From positions 124,001-188,000 of the forward strand of contig JAECYW010000005.1 of assembly GCA_023014335.1 (NCBI GenBank): 64,000 nt of DNA, given 5' to 3'. How positions within the stretch are numbered: the stretch's first letter is position 1; each line of letters begins with the position of its first letter. The stretch comes from Galerina marginata (taxonomy: Eukaryota > Basidiomycota > Agaricomycetes > Agaricales > Galerinaceae). The notes beneath the pieces are model-generated. The model was not told where the DNA came from. It worked only from the letters and a program-made list of their open reading frames with translations, and searched no databases. A program made the translations under genes and the position numbers. Below are positions 33,861 through 45,962 of this stretch, piece after piece.

Positions 33861-34782
33861 CTGTGTCAGTCAAAAGCAGGTAATCTATTCATGCAGAACT
33901 ATCATTTATTATATGTTAAATATTTTATCCTTTAATGAGGTGTCATTTCAAAATTTATGTGGATTTTCAGAAGAGCAGTTGCCAATTGCTCCATATTCCT
34001 TTCTTTAGTTCAACTTATTTCCGATTTGGGATTGATCTAATTTACGAAGTTCATTTTCCTGCTTGTCAAGGTGCAAGTTAGTCATTCCCAAAAGTTCAAA
34101 TTTCTCAAGTCGTTACCCTTTAGCGCGCGCTTAATGATTTGTCTCTTAGTCCTCGTCATTTTCGAGTTTCTATCATTTTATGACTAATACCTCACCGACG
34201 ATGGCAATTTTAGGCTTAATCGAAAGCTAGAATCCTATAGAATTAATTTATTATGAATTTGGGCCTTAGTAAAAGCCCGCCCAACGTGAATTGTGCCGAC
34301 TACTCAAATCATTTTCCGTATTTAGACCTTTGCCATTGTTTGGCATGCCCTTCCCCGGTCCCGGCTATCACTAACTGCCGGTCCGAAAGTGGCTCGTTTG
34401 AAAAGTAGGCTCGCATTTCAAAAGCAATGGCTCGCAATTGAAAAATAGGCTCGCAATTCAAAAGTAGGCTCGCCAATTCAAAGGTGGCCTCGCTTTTAAT
34501 TTTTTGGTAGCTCGCTTTAATTTTTTGTAGCTTGTCTTGTAAGACTACTGTACGGCTCTTATTTACTTAGTGTAGCATCTTACTAGATATTAGGTGGCTC
34601 GCATAAAAAGTAGCTTGGCTCATGAGTCAAAAAAATGCGCGCTCAAGTGGTAGTTAATTGGCTCGGACTAAGATCTACCTAAAACAGGCTCGGAAAATAC
34701 AGAAAATGTCAAAAAGTGGCTCGGAAATCAAGTGGCGCTAGCTCGCTTGATTAAATGTGCAGGTTGATCGCCATACTCATAG

Positions 34783-37700
34783 GCCCAGCCCCACAGAGCG
34801 TTGTCTTCCAGGATCATTTGAAACCATACACCGCAAGCATGGGACGCGGGTACAGTAATATTAATCTCGTAGGTAAGTGTGTATTAATACGCATATCGTC
34901 GCGATAAGTAAGCGAAAGGCTTTTGAATGCTCGGTGGGTTTCTCTAGATCTAAATGTCGAGCCTGCAGCCTTCTTTAATTTAAATTGACTGAGTAAAAGC
35001 AGTAAGTGTACTTACTTTTGTAGGTTTAGTTTTGAGGTTGGATAAAGCAAAGTCAATAAAATTTCCAGGAAGGAGGCCGTGATCAGTACGAGTGGCGGAG
35101 GGAGTTTGGAAGAGAATCGACGCGGGTAAGCGGTATGACTCCGTGCGAAAACCATTTCACCGCCCTCATGATCAAATTTCTTTCCTCCCTTTCCCCGCTG
35201 CCTGCATGCTCCCTGCACGGCCGCCTCTAAGTACATTCTTCTGAGCTCTTCGATATCTGGTGCATGTCGCCTGGTCCCAGTGCCAACGTTGGCATGTCTG
35301 GTCTAGATGTCTTCACGGTGAAGAACTCGCGTTAGGGTCCTCATCTCCGGCGATGGCGTTTTCTTACCTCGACGGTAAGTTTTGGCTTTCCACTCTTTCT
35401 CGACGTATTTGTAGGCTGAAACCATCGCTCGCAGAGCGGCATGGACTGTAGTGCACTCTGGGTCGTACGTGAAGCAGAAGAAGAAGTTGGAAATTCTGTT
35501 CTCGCCACACTATCGTGGATACCGGATACTCGTACCCTCTGGTGTTACATGACCGCCACCTCTACCTCAAGTTCAACAGACGCGTCGACAATCTTGCGTA
35601 GTCGATGATTGACCCACCCCGCCATCGCGTTATCGCATCCGTTGTCGGAGACCATGCCAGCTCCCTAAACCCACGCTCCCTTGCCGCGTCCATGCAGCCA
35701 TATCGTCCTCCGTCCACCCTGCTCCTTGTGACCTTGCAAATCCTTACACAAATCCTGTCTCCACCCATATTATCATTCGCTGATCTTCGCGCGGTGTTCT
35801 TGTCAACTGCACCAATACGTCAGCAGGCGATACATGGGGCGCGAGCTCGGAATGGACGAACTTGGTGGTTGAACTGTATGTATGCGGGCGAGAGGTGTAG
35901 AGAAGGAAGAACAGCGAGCTCATCGACGTTGCCTTCCTGCAGCTTCCTCCCTGGCAAGACTGCAGTCGCACGAATCGTACGACTTCCGGAGACGACGGTC
36001 GTCAACCCCCTCCGCTGGCTGTACCCACTTGATCGACGATTCCCATCCTTCTCGTCGATCGTGAGACGTGTCCGCCCCTAGCAGTAGCACCAAGTGACAA
36101 GCACCATCAGCAACTGGACGTCGAACTGCGACCTGTCTTCCTGGCTTCCGCCCCCACCCCTGCTCACCGCCTGCCCGCCGTTTCAGGTGTGAGCTGTCCG
36201 CCCATTGTACACCCACCTCGTCCTCATCCTCGTCTCTGCGAAACGCTGCTGGTGACATGTCAGCTTGCCCAGCTTACCTGACAGTGATGGGCACTCTCTT
36301 GCCCAGCGGCTGCGCTTGCGCCTCCTTGAGGTTTATGCGGGTTCACTGGATTGGAAGGACGGCGTCTGGCTGGGGCTGATGGGGTGTTGTTGTCGGTGGC
36401 GGGCTGAATTTGGGGTGCGGAGGGAAGGAAGATGTGGGTGGCGGGGTCGGACGGGGCGGGGAGGGGAGGGGTGAGGCTGGGCGGAGTGGGTTGGGGCAGG
36501 GTGGGGAGAGTAGCTGGGTTGGCGACCTCCTGTGAAGAAGACACGAATGAAGAAGAAACGCGGATGAACACCGGGTTCCAGGAACGTCTGTTCATGCAGC
36601 AGTGTACCACGATCGCATCCACTTCTTGGCCAACATCTTCAACTTCTGCGAACAGGCCTGTGCATAGGATCTACCCAATACCAAGTTTAACTTCCAGTCT
36701 TCAAACCCTCGCCTGCCGACGCGGGCGCTGCTACTCGAACTGTGGACCGCAGCGCTGGAGGAGGAGCTGCTTTGCGACGGGCACGATGACCGGAAGAGAG
36801 GCGAGGGAGAAGAAAAAGGGGAAGGAGAAACGTGGAAGCAGCTCGGGCTCTCATGGTGCAGGCAGCAGCTGCCAGCTCATCTCCTCGCCGTTGCTTATTG
36901 CCCTCGCCTGCGCCGTCGATTGTGCGTGTTTCAGCGGGATGGCCTCCGACGTTGACGCTGTCAACGCCCTCGCCCTCTCTTGTGATCGAGGAGCGCATTT
37001 TCTAGTCCTGATCAGAAACGCCAGTGGGAGTTGGGCTTGTGCATCCTACACCAGCACCAGCACCTTCATTCGCACCCGCATGGGCACCTAGCCTTACCCG
37101 CTCGCGATTCTGGTCATCCGCCCCCCAACGTCATCTACTTCAGCGTTATGACCGAGCCCGAACCTTAAACCCGTACCCAAACACAATTAACAGACCGGAT
37201 ACTCGACGCCCACGCCCCATCATACCTCCTCACCTCCTAGTTTTCTCAACGCCTCCCGAGCCTCCGACCCCCGAACTTTCGAATCTGGAAGCCTGCTCTA
37301 TGTATCCCGAGTCAGACGAGCAGGCGAGGTTGGAATTGGGGTTCTCAGTGCGCATTTGCCTTTGGTGCTGCCCCCCTCGCACTGCAGCTCGTATTCTGGA
37401 CTGCGTATACTGGACAGGAGAGAACGGAGGACAGAAGACGGGGAGGAGGGAGGAGGGAGGGGTGCGGCACTGCGTGGTTGGGGCGATGATTTTTTTGCTG
37501 GTTTTGGTTGTGGGCGGCGGAAGGGGGGGTGACGAGGTGAGCCCCAGGGTGGTATGGAGACCGGGAGCGTGGGTGAGGGCAGAGGTGGGGGCGGGGTGGC
37601 TTGAAGAAGATGCTGGGCGGGACAGGGCAGGGGCGGGAGGTGCGGGTGGAAGAGGGCGGGTGATGGGATGGGCGGGAGGAAGAGGGCGGGTGATGGGATA

Positions 37701-38950
37701 GGCAGGAGCACCGCGAATGAGATTTTCCTGCGTCATCGACGTGGACGCGGACGATGGAAGCGGAGACGGTTGCTGGGCTCGAGGAAAGGAAATTTTCCTC
37801 AAACTCATATCGTCATCCCCTGCGCAGATTCAATAGGGCTTCCCGTCTCGGTGTGGTCTGCCTGTTGACAGCGATGCTGGCCATGTCAGTCGTCTTCCCC
37901 TGTGGCCTGAGGCGGAGTGCGTGGTGTAAGGCTTTTTTTCCAACTTCAGCTTCAACTTCGACTTTCGTTGTTGGACATCGAACGGATAGCCGCGTCAGGC
38001 TCTCCTTGGATTCGAAAGACCGGGTGCACGATTTGTCAGTCCAGTCAGCCAGTCCATCTCCTAGCCCATCTCCTCCTCGTTCCCTGGATCAGACACAACG
38101 ATGTAGTTCAACTTTCGAACTCCTGCTCAAAGTAGCGACTTTAGGCTCAACTTCCGATGCGGCGATGTATATGTTCGCTTGTATCGCTCCACCTCTCCTT
38201 AGTCGTCAGTCTAGCTGGCCAATCAACCTATCTCACAGCGCATTTTCTCTTCACTTCGTTCCCTGGATTGGACTCGATGAATTGCAAGCTAACTCTGACT
38301 CCTCGTTTCGACCTCAAGATCAAGTTTCAATGGATATGCTCCTTATTGTCCTACGTCTCCTCTTCTCTTCTCTTTCCCCTCCCACAGCCCCCTCGTCGCT
38401 TCGTCATCACCGACGCCCTCAATCTCAGTCCTCAACCAGCACGTACATCGATTTACATGCTAAAACTTCGCCGTCAGACTTCGAGGAAGTTCGTCTGGGT
38501 CGAGGAGCATATTCATCAGCTAACCGTCGTTGCTGCTCTTGTGGCGTTCTTCGCATATTACGCACCATGGCTTTTTCTCTGCCTGTACCTAACAAGCTTC
38601 GATGTAATGTGATGAAAGGCATGGATTTCACTCGAAGTCCCATCTTCTATTTCTCATCTTTCGTGTGTAATCTGTTGATATCTAGTGTACTGATGGGAAA
38701 CTTATTTAATCGATCTCACTCGACCTTGATTGACCACAACGGACTGCTTTCCGCTGGGCCTCAGCGCTCGTTCGCTCAACGTATGAGTGAATTTTGTGCT
38801 GTATTCCTAATTCGACACAGATTATTATTACTAACTCAGTTGATTGTAATAAAGAAGGGGATATCGTCTCTACCCTGAATAGTGTTCGCCCCAATGCTGT
38901 GCTTGGATCGAAAGAAAGGGGAAAAAGCTTAGCATAACATGATTATCGGT
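34783..38950. other. GC-rich unassigned region
   Basis: Many long open frames exist on both strands (for example 35605-36081, 36432-37091, 37024-37701, 37754-38878) but they follow base composition. They overlap each other and show no domain, signal peptide or coherent splicing. 36420-36500 and 37430-37710 are strongly G-rich on the plus strand, with a tandem GGAAGAGGGCGGGTGATGGG unit at about 37650-37700. One frame at about 36567-36960 looks more coding-like but contains a stop. It may be old transposable-element sequence or a decayed gene. Confidence 0.4.
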
Positions 38951-39947
38951 TTATCGAGGCACGGATCGTGTTGCACTGAGCGAATGTTCCCAAAACGCTT
39001 GTCTATCAGACTCGGAATACGAAACATTCCGAGGGCCGATATTGTCTGCGACGGTATTCCGTTGGTAAAAACCTCGCTCCCCATTCAATAGCCCAAAAAT
39101 CATGTTTTCGGCGCTAACATCGACCTTTATAAAGAACAGCACTGCAAGCGGTCGAAGCAGTAGCAGGAGCAACTTGGCAATCCAAGACGAAACCGCGCTT
39201 GGTGAATTGCCCTCAGTGTCCACCAATCCGGGGTACATGTGAGTAAACGCGATGTCAGGCTCCCGTTCTGCGTACATCTAAAAACAATACTTCCAGTTGA
39301 CTGGAAAGGTTCAGAATGCAAAAACTTACGGCTAACATGAGATCCCCATAAGATACACCTCTCCATATAGGACCAACTCCGTATTGATGGTACTTCTTCA
39401 CTCCGAGGTCATCAAAGTTGATTTTGGGTCCCATCCCGTTTCCCAAAATCACGAAGACTCCCGCAGCCTGCCCGATGTCCTTCGCAGCTCGAAGGTTCAA
39501 AAGCAGATCGTTAATGATGGCGAATTTCCAGTAGTACCGAAGCGCCAGCTGGGAATTAAGTCCTTCTTCTGTCTCTTCCATCTTCCCAAAGATTGGTTTG
39601 CCCGACGCAAGGATCAGGTAATTGATCTTGGGGCATCGTCTGGCGATATCATCAGCGGCTTGATGGACATTCTTCATCAACGAAATATCGCATGAGATGA
39701 ACTCGTAACCGCAACGTTCAAGTTCTTGCTGTGGACCGGTTGGTTTTGGGAGAGAGGCGAAGAGAGCATCCGCCACGGCCTTGTTTCTTCCTACTACGAT
39801 AATGTGTATCCGACCGTCGAGTTGCTCTGACAGACGTTTGGTCATTGCCTTCCCGATTCCGGAGGTACCACCGAAGACGACAACGACGGGGACATAGGAA
39901 GGGCAGTAGCCATCATTAGATGCTTTGACTAGAGCGAAAGGGGGCAT
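38951..39947 (-). CDS. Short-chain dehydrogenase/reductase (SDR)
   Basis: Two exons on the minus strand: 39330-39947 and 38951-39277, intron 39278-39329 (GTAAGT...TTTAG); 314 residues. The N-terminal Rossmann motif GGTSGIGKA (about residue 26) and a following VVGRNKA point to NAD(P)H binding. CDIS and LILASG correspond to the adenine-contact and NNAG-like strands. In the catalytic region the usual Y-x3-K is replaced by a Tyr-Tyr-containing helix (ALRYYWKFAIIN), as in the divergent fungal SDR group with an HAYPG-like motif; here that motif is HMYPGLV (exon 2). The C-terminus carries a hydrophobic stretch (LLLLLLRPLAVLFFI) that may associate with membrane. Likely a cytosolic or ER oxidoreductase; substrate unknown. 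It is flanked by unassigned DNA, not by a recognisable metabolic cluster. Confidence 0.88.
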
Positions 39948-42900
39948 GATTCAAGTGAAGAAGGACGTGATTGGTGATATAAATATATCTTACAGGTTTG
40001 TGCGTGCCGCTGTACGCGTAAATCATCGGCTGAAATAAACGAGTCTATGAAGGCAAGCCGCAAATGGTAATTCAAGGAACAGAATAACGTCCCCATTCGG
40101 AAAAACGGCACGGAAGATTGTCCAACTGGTGGCTTGTTAGCTCCACCAGTGTGCATCTTGACAATTTCGAGAAATACAGTTCCTTCAACAACAACAACTG
40201 GGTTTACAGGTTCATCCTTGAGCAACCCAAACCTTCGCCGACTCGCGAGCGCCACTAGAATGCCTATGTTCTCCCCGCTATTCTGACCTTCTCCTTTGAC
40301 GATATTTCGCAGAATGGTGTTTCTGTCTCCCGTCCTGCGGTAGAGTCAGATGAGCTTGAGGCCTTTCGTGAGGGGAAACTTCCAACCTTGCTGCGTCTCG
40401 ACTCTCCAACAAGTTGCCCACCCAACCCTCGCCTGGCTGCGTCTAAACAGCGTTTTCACATTATTTTTTTGCTCGGCTCAAGGACAGTGGTACAGTCGCA
40501 TTCAAGATCGACGTGTCTATGTACACAATCACAATGAGCATTCAGATCAACAGAAAAACAGAGTCAAAACGTACTGGCCCAGCTAGAGATACGCCGGCCC
40601 CAACAGCGAGTTTTTTTTCATCCTCCTTGTTAATGCTCGTTCTTGCTCATGAGGGTCTCCACCCGAGATCCCCACGCGCTAATTGCTCATACCCTAATCG
40701 ACACCGACATCGATCTACCAGCAACAGGCGGAGTTATTCTCAACCCGGCTTTGCCTCCAACGTTGTCCCTCACTCACACCTTTTACCGACCATGCATTGA
40801 CTCCGGAGTCTAGGCTCAAAGATGCGGTTCTCGTGTTGGACAATCACTTTATGGAGCGTGGATAGTCCACGGCGTATGAAAGAACAAGCAGGCTGAAGTT
40901 TCCAGAAAACGAAGGCTTTGAGAGAGGGACTACGAAAACCAGATATCGACGAATAGGCGCGTACGAAGGTCGATCGCAGATGCAGTCGCCCGAACTGCTT
41001 GACTACTTGTCCCGATGTTGAAAGTGATGACGTAGTGCACAAAGTCGAAGGCGAGATTGGGGCCAGACGGGCCGAGGTCGAGGGAGAGACAGCGGGGACG
41101 CAAAGGGCGATGTGCGAACCACCAAGGCCGACGATGGCGAGGTGGCTCACGCTGACGAACGGAGGGAAGGAAATTCAGCTTCAAACTGTTCGACGACCTC
41201 CAAATCCAGGCACCACCACGGGCCGGCGGTTCCGGTAAGCCAGCTCAGGAATCGCCTTCTCTTCTTCTTTCTCCTCTTGGCTCGCGTGTGGCCGTAGAAT
41301 CTAGCCCAATGTCCACACCCATTAGTTCGCATGTCTACACCAGCCTTGAAAGCCTCCACCGACCTCCTCCAACAGCGCCATCATCATCTTCCAAGGGCTG
41401 TGAACCCGGAGCTCAAGCCGACAGCAGAGTGGGTTGGACGACATCCAAGTAAAACGCGTTAATGGACACGCAGGTGGCGGTAAAGGCCATCACGGGAACG
41501 TCGTTTAGCAGCGCGAAGGACCAAGATTTCGTAGGTGGCAAAGTGAACGTGGGTGGAGAGTTGGAAGAGGGATGGAGGTGATGAAAGACATTGTGCGGCA
41601 AGCGAGCTGCAGCCAATCGTGCCGTCCAAATAGTCAACGTTCGTAGTTAATGACGCCGTCGTGCCGCATGGAGAAGAATAGAGCCAAGATTCCTGTGTTT
41701 AGGGAGCGAAAGGACGTCGGTGCGGGAAGGTTTAGACGCGCATATAGTCGTCCAACGTTGGCCTAGGTCGAACTCGTCGCGGGCTGAAGCTGAAGCGTTG
41801 AAGCTAGGGGTACAGACCAGGAGCTGAAAAAGCAGGCCTCAGGCGTAGTCGTAGCCACGTGGGCGATTTGAAGTACCTGTAGCGATGACTTCAGGATCTT
41901 TGTTCGTGGCGTGGCAGACCTCCCCCCCACCCGCGACGATTAGAGCTGGAGCGATCCTGCGTTCCTCAGCCTGACTTCGCCGCATGAGTGCCGTTCCGTA
42001 GTTGTCCGACCACCTTGCCTCCATAGTCTACCCTCGTTCAGCTTCCTAGTCCGATCCACTTTTCCCTCCCTTCCGACCCACGACATCATTTACCCTCCTG
42101 GGTGGAAAAGGAAGTGACAGCCACGAGCTATCGACAACGACGACGTCCAACCGACACATCACACCTGAGACCAGGGCTCCTAAAGGATGGAACCAATCGA
42201 TGGATGAAGGAAGACTACGGCTGAGATGTCCATGTTGCCACGTCGGAAGGTTGGTGAGGAAGGGATAGGTCAAGGTCGAGGAAAGCCAGGAAGAGGGAAA
42301 GGTGATTCTTGGGAGGGGGAAGTCGACGGTAAGAGCGCCGACTCCTAAGAGTGAACGTGGGCTCCAAATGGCGGAAGTCAACTACATAAGCCAGGAGGCG
42401 CAGAATCGACGCAGCGGACGCCACTTCTTCTAAATCTTCGCCGTTGGATGCAAGACCGAAACGTCTGGACAGCACGACTGGACAGTTCTTCCGGCAACTG
42501 GGACGCGCGCATCGGTGATGTATGATGCACCTAATTCCATCCTCGTCGAGCTCGACGTGAGGACGTTGTGAGGCCAAGCCTGAGCCTGAACAACGCGGAT
42601 ATTCCAGTCAAAAACCTGTACAAGAAGTGTTCAGTAACATGATTTCCTTCACATACTCCAAATTAAAGGCTTACGGCAAACCAGGTTTCACCTTTTCTAC
42701 TAGTCACGTCGCAGTAGAAATACCACAACTGAAATGCTTGAATCGGAGAGGTGTCGAAGCTGGAGAAAAATGTTCAAGGTAAGTTGGGCTACGAGATCAG
42801 GAAAAGATAGAGCTGACTGTCTTGTTGTCCGCTGGCTAAAATTTGAAGAACGAAAGAAAGACCGCGCGGAAGTTGGGATTCGATTGTCGCTATTTGGTTT

Positions 42901-42956
42901 GAACGCCAAAGCCATTTGATTTTTGATCCCGAGCCTGACGGATCCAGGTGTCGTTC
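39948..42956. other. GC-rich unassigned region
   Basis: No gene supported. A plus-strand frame without ATG at about 40258-40550 (TFSFDDISQNGVSVSRP...) and minus frames at 40930-41184 and 42215-42577 look somewhat protein-like. I recognise no family and find no consistent splicing. The region lies between the SDR gene and a large TIR transposon. Confidence 0.35.
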
Positions 42957-43924
42957 CTTAGACTGGGGAGGGGCAACCCCGCCAAAATTAGCGTGATGTT
43001 TGTTCGTGTTTGCTCTCTGCCAAAATCGAAATTCGGATGGTCGCGAGCTTTGTCTGCCTGCTAGTGTGCCCGTAGAGAGTCCCAGCCCCAAATAAAACAG
43101 TGTATAGTCAATAGTAAATAAATTTTAGTATCCTAGCTCTAAATCAGCATCACTATCAATGTCAGAATCATTAAAATCGGCCTGAAACTGGATATCAGCA
43201 TCATTGGCATTGATCCCAATTGTTAGTAACTCGGTCTCTGCTCTTTCAGAAGCCTTTAAAATGCGAATATGATGCCGCTCTACAGCCTGAACTAAAGCCT
43301 GAACTTTGAGCTCCTTATTTCCGAGCTTGGATTTAACTGGGACCTGTTTATCGAGTCGGCGGAACCAGGCGAGTTCGAGATCTAAGTTTCCATTTGTCCC
43401 CGGCGCCGCCGTGATAGCTGAGGTGTCAAGACGGATTACCACCTTGTCAAGTGTCTCGTCTTCCTTTTGCTTAGCTGCTACCTTTACCGCGTCCTTCTTC
43501 CGCTTGGATTCAACGATCTGATTGTCTGCATCAGCTTGTCTCTGTCTGCGTTTTGGCTCCAGCTGGCTGGCGTCAATTTCCCGGGCCTTCTGACGAAGAT
43601 ATTTGTGGTCTTCGGGCTTTGTCAAGATTTTATTGATGTAATTCTTCGTATCGTTGCGCTTATACATGTTACGGGCATTCCGCTGGTGGAGGGACATATT
43701 TGGTGCATGTCGCGATCCGACACGCAAGACGCCTAGTGCACCTTCATTGTCATCATTGGTGGTCTTCATCCACGCCCGCTCTCGTTCCTGTGGCAAGGCC
43801 GTCGCAATTTCGCCGCCGGGCTCAAATTCAGAGCTGAATCGTTTCCAAGTTTCGAGAGCTCCCTGAAAAAAGGCTACAAGAGCCCCTCGGAGATTTGGCA
43901 ATTCCTCGAGCATTGCATGAACGG

Positions 43925-44143
43925 TGGGATAGGCTAACCAGACCTACCCTGGCAGCTCGGGTCGGGCAAGGCTCGCAGGCGCGTCGAGCAGGCGCGCGGT
44001 CAGGCAAGCACGCAGTGGTGGTCAGGACCAAGCAAGGATGAGTTCGTCACTGGGCCGCGTCTGTCCACATACGGACAGGCTGTGCTACTAACTATCTAAT
44101 CTAATCGAGGCTCGGGCAGCTCGGCCCAGAGCTCACTACTACA
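43925..44143 (-). repeat. 3' LTR of compact element
   Basis: 219 bp, same sequence as 45744-45962. Confidence 0.92.
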
Positions 44144-44210
44144 TGTGCCCACCCACACAAAATGCAACGTCCTCGTTGCATCACGAAAAACCTATCTACA
44201 AAAGCCTGAA

Positions 44211-45464
44211 TCACAATCTCGAAGGAGAATGGGACCATCCCAAAGACCTCAAAACGCGGCTAAGCTCAAAAAGGCGGGGATCACGATCCCAATCCAGAAC
44301 TGGCGGAAGGAATGGGGTCACATTTGGCCGAGGCGACGGTGGGGATAAATGCGGGTAACGTCGGGATGATGATCTCGGAATATATCTGTTGGTATTCGAG
44401 GATGGAACGTGGTCTGGTGGGGTTGATCTAGGGCGAGCGGTTTTGAAATGTCGCCAATTTCGATGTCGTAGGGTACCGAAAGGCTTGTTGTTCGAACGAA
44501 GGGCAGATAAATCACGTGGAAGTTTGATAAGCGGGATAATAGGAAGGGACGCGGAATCGTCAGCCCAACTGAGTTTTGGTGATGATGTGGGAACAGGGAT
44601 GGGAATTGGGATTAAGGTTGGTAAAATAGGTGCAGGAGAAAGTAAAAGCGATGGGCGTGGTAAGGGTAAAGGGGTTGGAAATATAGATGGGCTGGTTTGG
44701 GAGCCAATTTCGGAAGTGTGAGGTAGTGGAATATTGACTGCTGTTGGAGTGAAAAAGGTTTCATCATCGGGAGGTAAGTCAACTTGGACAGCGACGTCAA
44801 TCTGCAGTTTCCGAAGTGTTTCTTGGTGTTTACGAAGGTCGTGAACCGCGGAAGTACGACCAAGCTCGAAAGCATTGATGTACTCCTCATCGCAGTGCTC
44901 GCGAGCACCTTCCAATACGTCTGCGATGGCCTCCTTGTGTGTAGCGGTGAGTTTCTCACTGGCGTCTGTGAACCCTTTCTTGAAGCCGTCTTCAGATCCA
45001 CGTCGGTAGGAATCTTTGAGCATCTTGTCGAAGTCGATTTTAGTCATATGTATCATATTCGAGGTGGTAGTGGCCAGTGGTGGTGGTATGAGTTTCGGAA
45101 TGTTAGGAGGGGCAGAAGAAAGAGTAGAATGTGAAATGAAAGGGGTACTAGGTATGGATGGAATGGGTACGGAAACAGAGACAGTGGAAATTTGGGCGAC
45201 GAGGCTGGCGGAAGAATTCGTACACCATCGCGACTCGAATTCGGGTTTGAGGAGATGCCACCGACGTTGAACATTGTCTGGTAGCGAGTTAAACCATCGT
45301 TTTGCGGGGGATTTACGGAATAGCCTGGTAGAAAAAAAATTGGCATTGTCGCGGCTGGTCATGTTTGGGTTCATATTAGTTTCGAGCACAGCTAGCCAGT
45401 CGGCTGCATCCTTGGCGGAACTGGATTCGCCAGTAAACATATAGGCTTGTCGGTATGTAGCCAT
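44211..45464 (-). CDS. gag: Gag of compact LTR element
   Basis: Intact 417-residue frame. N-terminal FTGESSSAKDAADWLAVLE, SPAKRWFNSLPDNVQRRW and LKPEFESRW are hallmarks of the retrotransposon gag (capsid) fold. A Pro/Ser-rich linker follows, then a helical segment near residues 130-225 and a Pro/Arg-rich basic tail. There is no zinc knuckle and no pol domain. It should form particles that another element's enzymes serve. It is unrelated in detail to the gag of the 13-21 kb elements. Confidence 0.85.
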   Translation of the reverse strand: MATYRQAYMFTGESSSAKDAADWLAVLETNMNPNMTSRDNANFFSTRLFRKSPAKRWFNSLPDNVQRRWHLLKPEFESRWCTNSSASLVAQISTVSVSVPIPSIPSTPFISHSTLSSAPPNIPKLIPPPLATTTSNMIHMTKIDFDKMLKDSYRRGSEDGFKKGFTDASEKLTATHKEAIADVLEGAREHCDEEYINAFELGRTSAVHDLRKHQETLRKLQIDVAVQVDLPPDDETFFTPTAVNIPLPHTSEIGSQTSPSIFPTPLPLPRPSLLLSPAPILPTLIPIPIPVPTSSPKLSWADDSASLPIIPLIKLPRDLSALRSNNKPFGTLRHRNWRHFKTARPRSTPPDHVPSSNTNRYIPRSSSRRYPHLSPPSPRPNVTPFLPPVLDWDRDPRLFELSRVLRSLGWSHSPSRL

Positions 45465-45743
45465 AGCTGGGTCGGATGCGGGTGACAGGAAGTGTCAATG
45501 TTGTCAACGTCGGCGGAGACGGAAGTGGGTTTGGCAGTCGCAAAAAGTCGGGGCCAAGGTGCGAGAGGCCAGGTAGGGCTCGAGAAGTACTCGTTAAGTA
45601 GATTATAGGCTGCCCAAGTCGCGTAAATTGAGATAGTCGATGTGTAAGGTTTCGAAAAAAAACAGTCCGCTGGCAATGTTGGTTCGAAAAACAGAGCTGG
45701 CTGGTGCGAATGCGCAGAGTCGAATCGCTCTGTTGTCACCAAA

Positions 45744-45962
45744 TGGGATAGGCTAACCAGACCTACCCTGGCAGCTCGGGTCGGGCAAGGCTCGCAGGCG
45801 CGTCGAGCAGGCGCGCGGTCAGGCAAGCACGCAGTGGTGGTCAGGACCAAGCAAGGATGAGTTCGTCACTGGGCCGCGTCTGTCCACATACGGACAGGCT
45901 GTGCTACTAACTATCTAATCTAATCGAGGCTCGGGCAGCTCGGCCCAGAGCTCACTACTACA
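45744..45962 (-). repeat. 5' LTR of compact element
   Basis: 219 bp partner LTR, followed by the ACGG duplication. Confidence 0.92.

Larger units (their letters stand above)
32284..34775. mobile_element. Element with 0.62-kb terminal inverted repeats
   Basis: Left arm 32284-32906 and right arm 34149-34775 are inverted copies at high identity, beginning TATGGC(A/G)(T/A)TCAACCTGCAC. They are flanked by a perfect 7-bp duplication CTCATAG (32277-32283 and 34776-34782). Each arm carries many copies of GCGAGCC/GGCTCGC, so the ends are arrays of subterminal repeats. The centre has no transposase frame and contains a solo LTR. The superfamily is uncertain: 7 bp is close to hAT-like (8) or Mutator-like (9) duplications. 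It is non-autonomous. Confidence 0.85.
43925..45962 (-). mobile_element. Compact gag-only LTR element
   Basis: 2038 bp with two 219-bp LTRs (43925-44143 and 45744-45962, TG...CA) that appear identical, and the 4-bp duplication ACGG (43921-43924 and 45963-45966). Its removal restores the host transposase-like frame. The internal region (1.6 kb) encodes only a gag. On the minus strand the sequence after the 5' LTR (TGGTGACAACAGAGCG, two bases in) starts with TGG and is a plausible tRNA primer site, different from that of the 13-21 kb elements. Its size and content match terminal-repeat gag-only (TR-GAG-like) elements. Confidence 0.92.

Noticed and set aside
35605..37091. Several 120-220 codon frames in the GC-rich block
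   Set aside because: Frames overlap on both strands with Pro/Arg/Gly-rich, low-complexity translations and no recognisable motif.
37754..38878. 374-codon open frame on the plus strand
   Set aside because: Overlapped by other long frames, Ser/Pro/Leu composition follows the CT-rich DNA, no domain or splice logic; GC-rich sequence opens frames by chance.
39929..40255. 108-codon minus frame upstream of the SDR gene
   Set aside because: Overlaps the SDR start, no domain, and would need no splicing signal; probably the SDR 5' leader.
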